Source: Pseudomonadota bacterium (GTDB lineage Bacteria > Pseudomonadota > Alphaproteobacteria > Rhizobiales > Xanthobacteraceae). From it: a DNA stretch of 6,075 bases. A program made the position numbers and the translations under genes. The DNA is taken from contig JAEWCJ010000072.1 in assembly GCA_023390695.1 (NCBI GenBank), positions 1 through 6,075 on the forward strand, read 5' to 3'. Under the pieces are notes generated by a model. That model worked only from the letters and a program-made list of their open reading frames with translations. It did not search any database and was not told the DNA's origin. How positions within the stretch are numbered: the first letter of the stretch is position 1; the number at the start of each line of letters is the position of its first letter. This document shows positions 4,476 to 6,075 of this stretch, in pieces.

Positions 4476-6075
4476 ATGATCGACAAGACTTATCAGCCCG
4501 CCGAGGTGGAAACCCGCATCTCGCAAGCCTGGGAACAGGCGCTCGCCTTCCGCGCCAACCGGCCCGACCGCGCCGACGCGGAACCTTACTGTATCGTCAT
4601 CCCGCCGCCGAACGTTACCGGCTCCCTGCATATGGGCCATGCGCTCAACAATACGTTGCAGGACATTCTCTGCCGTTTCGAGCGCATGCGCGGCAAGGAC
4701 GTGCTCTGGCAGGTGGGCACTGACCATGCCGGTATCGCCACCCAGATGGTGGTCGAACGCCAGCTGATGGAGCGGCAGCAGCCGGGCCGGCGCGAAATGG
4801 GGCGCGAAAAATTCCTCGAGCGTGTCTGGGAATGGAAAGCCGAATCCGGCGGCACCATCATCAACCAGCTCAAGCGGCTGGGTGCGTCCTGCGACTGGTC
4901 GCGCGAGCGTTTCACCATGGACGAGGGACTGTCGAAAGCGGTCCTGAAAGTCTTTGTCGAGCTCTATCGCCAGGGTCTCATCTACAAAGACAAGCGGCTG
5001 GTGAACTGGGATCCCAAGCTGCTGACCGCGATCTCCGACCTCGAGGTGATGCAGGTCGAGGTGAAGGGCCATCTCTGGCACTTCAAATATCCGGTCGAGG
5101 GCCTGCCGGATACGTTCATCACCGTTGCCACGACCCGTCCGGAGACCATGCTGGGCGATACCGCTGTCGCCGTGCATCCTGACGACGAGCGCTACAAGCA
5201 TCTGGTCGGCAAGAACGTGATCCTGCCGCTGGTCGGCCGCAAAATTCCGATCGTTGCCGACGAATATTCCGATCCCGAGAAGGGCACCGGCGCGGTCAAG
5301 ATCACGCCCGCGCATGACTTCAACGACTTCGAGGTCGGCAAGCGGCACAATCTGCGTCAGATCAATATCTTGAGCGTAGAGGCCAAGCTCTCGCTTCAGG
5401 GCAATGAAGCATTCCTTGAGGGAGTGACGGCCTCCGCCGATCTCGACGAGACGCTGGCCATGCATGGCCTCGACCGTTCGGTTGCGCGCAAGAAGATCGT
5501 CGAGCGCATGGAGGAGAAGGGACTGCTCGACAAGATCGAGCCCAACACACACATGGTCCCGCATGGCGACCGCTCGAATGTGGTGATCGAACCTTATCTC
5601 ACCGACCAATGGTACGTGGACGCGGCGACGCTGGCGAAGCCGGCGATGGAGGCCGTGCGCAAGGACAAGACCGTCTTCGTCCCGAAGAACTGGGAAAAGA
5701 CCTATTTCGACTGGATGGAGAACATCCAGCCCTGGTGCATTTCGCGCCAGCTCTGGTGGGGCCATCAGATCCCGGCCTGGTACGGACCGGACGGCAAGTA
5801 TTTCGTCGCGGAAACCGAAGAGGCGGCGAGGGTCGAAGCGCGGGAGCATTACGGTAAGGACACGCCGCTCACCCGCGACGAGGACGTGCTCGACACCTGG
5901 TTCTCGTCGGCGCTGTGGCCGTTCTCGACGCTCGGCTGGCCGGACAAGACGCCGGAGCTCAGCCGCTTCTATCCGACCGTCGCGCTCGTCACCGGCTTCG
6001 ACATCATCTTCTTCTGGGTCGCCCGCATGATGATGATGGGCATGCACTTCATGACCGAGGTGCCCTTCCGCACCG
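4476..6075 (+). CDS. valS: Valine--tRNA ligase (ValS), 5' part; runs off the right edge
   Basis: Class I aminoacyl-tRNA synthetase that joins valine to tRNA-Val using ATP in the cytoplasm and hydrolyses mischarged Thr-tRNA-Val. The 533 visible codons are open with no frameshift. The catalytic Rossmann fold has [16 protein letters not shown] (43-58), with HMGH at 52-55 as the HIGH motif, then [10 protein letters not shown] (81-90). The CP1 editing domain shows [18 protein letters not shown] (218-235), [16 protein letters not shown] (270-285) and the threonine-discriminating region around it. The second half of the catalytic fold begins with [16 protein letters not shown] (420-435), [20 protein letters not shown] (470-489) and [13 protein letters not shown] (506-518). 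The KMSKS loop, anticodon-binding domain and C-terminal coiled coil lie beyond the edge; the family is usually about 880-950 residues. ATG 4476 matches the expected N terminus ([12 protein letters not shown]), but the preceding bases AGAAAAAACGGCA are a poor Shine-Dalgarno. Confidence 0.97.
   Translation, partial: MIDKTYQPAEVETRISQAWEQALAFRANRPDRADAEPYCIVIPPPNVTGSLHMGHALNNTLQDILCRFERMRGKDVLWQVGTDHAGIATQMVVERQLMERQQPGRREMGREKFLERVWEWKAESGGTIINQLKRLGASCDWSRERFTMDEGLSKAVLKVFVELYRQGLIYKDKRLVNWDPKLLTAISDLEVMQVEVKGHLWHFKYPVEGLPDTFITVATTRPETMLGDTAVAVHPDDERYKHLVGKNVILPLVGRKIPIVADEYSDPEKGTGAVKITPAHDFNDFEVGKRHNLRQINILSVEAKLSLQGNEAFLEGVTASADLDETLAMHGLDRSVARKKIVERMEEKGLLDKIEPNTHMVPHGDRSNVVIEPYLTDQWYVDAATLAKPAMEAVRKDKTVFVPKNWEKTYFDWMENIQPWCISRQLWWGHQIPAWYGPDGKYFVAETEEAARVEAREHYGKDTPLTRDEDVLDTWFSSALWPFSTLGWPDKTPELSRFYPTVALVTGFDIIFFWVARMMMMGMHFMTEVPFRT

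Noticed and set aside
3382..4479. Plus-strand open frame of 365 codons opposite the MFS gene
   Set aside because: The product is a Gly/Asp/His/Gln-rich sequence without hydrophobic segments or a known fold. The minus-strand frame gives a clear membrane transporter.
4371..6047. Minus-strand open frame of 558 codons opposite valS
   Set aside because: The plus-strand frame is an unmistakable ValS with all expected motifs. The antisense product is His/Arg/Asp-rich without a domain, a mirror effect of third-position G/C.

Overview
The window is a visibly G+C-rich stretch of chromosome from an alphaproteobacterium. The evidence is a PopZ/DUF2497 protein (a family essentially confined to this class), a ValS that reads like alphaproteobacterial ValS throughout, and the gene order methyltransferase - tolC - popZ - valS, which I recall as common in this class. 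I cannot name a genus. No phage, transposon, CRISPR, rRNA or tRNA signature is visible.

Layout: (1) 106-777 (+), a PCMT-family (protein-L-isoaspartate methyltransferase-like) protein that keeps a SAM fold but lacks the usual active-site block. (2) 778-940, a leader with an 11-bp hairpin and a repeated GAGTCTT element. (3) 941-2344 (+), a TolC-family outer-membrane channel with a signal peptide. (4) 2345-2524, a non-coding stretch holding a strong terminator-like hairpin, a 13-bp dyad and an inverted repeat with a GANTC site in each arm. (5) 2525-3154 (+), the polar organiser PopZ. (6) 3151-4374 (-), an MFS transporter whose stop codon interlocks with that of popZ in one CTAG tetramer. (7) 4375-4475, a divergent intergenic region with a TTGACA -35 box flanked by an inverted repeat. 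(8) 4476 to the right edge (+), the first 533 codons of valS; the stop lies outside.

How the genes relate: these are housekeeping and envelope genes that happen to sit together, not one pathway. TolC is the outer-membrane duct for efflux and type I secretion, PopZ organises the cell pole and chromosome anchoring, and ValS charges tRNA-Val. The MFS gene points the opposite way and separates popZ from valS, so valS needs its own promoter, and one is plausible. The genes look intact and ordinary. The more interesting signals are in the short non-coding gaps (dyads, GANTC sites) and in the altered catalytic region of the methyltransferase. I found no convincing new biological system.
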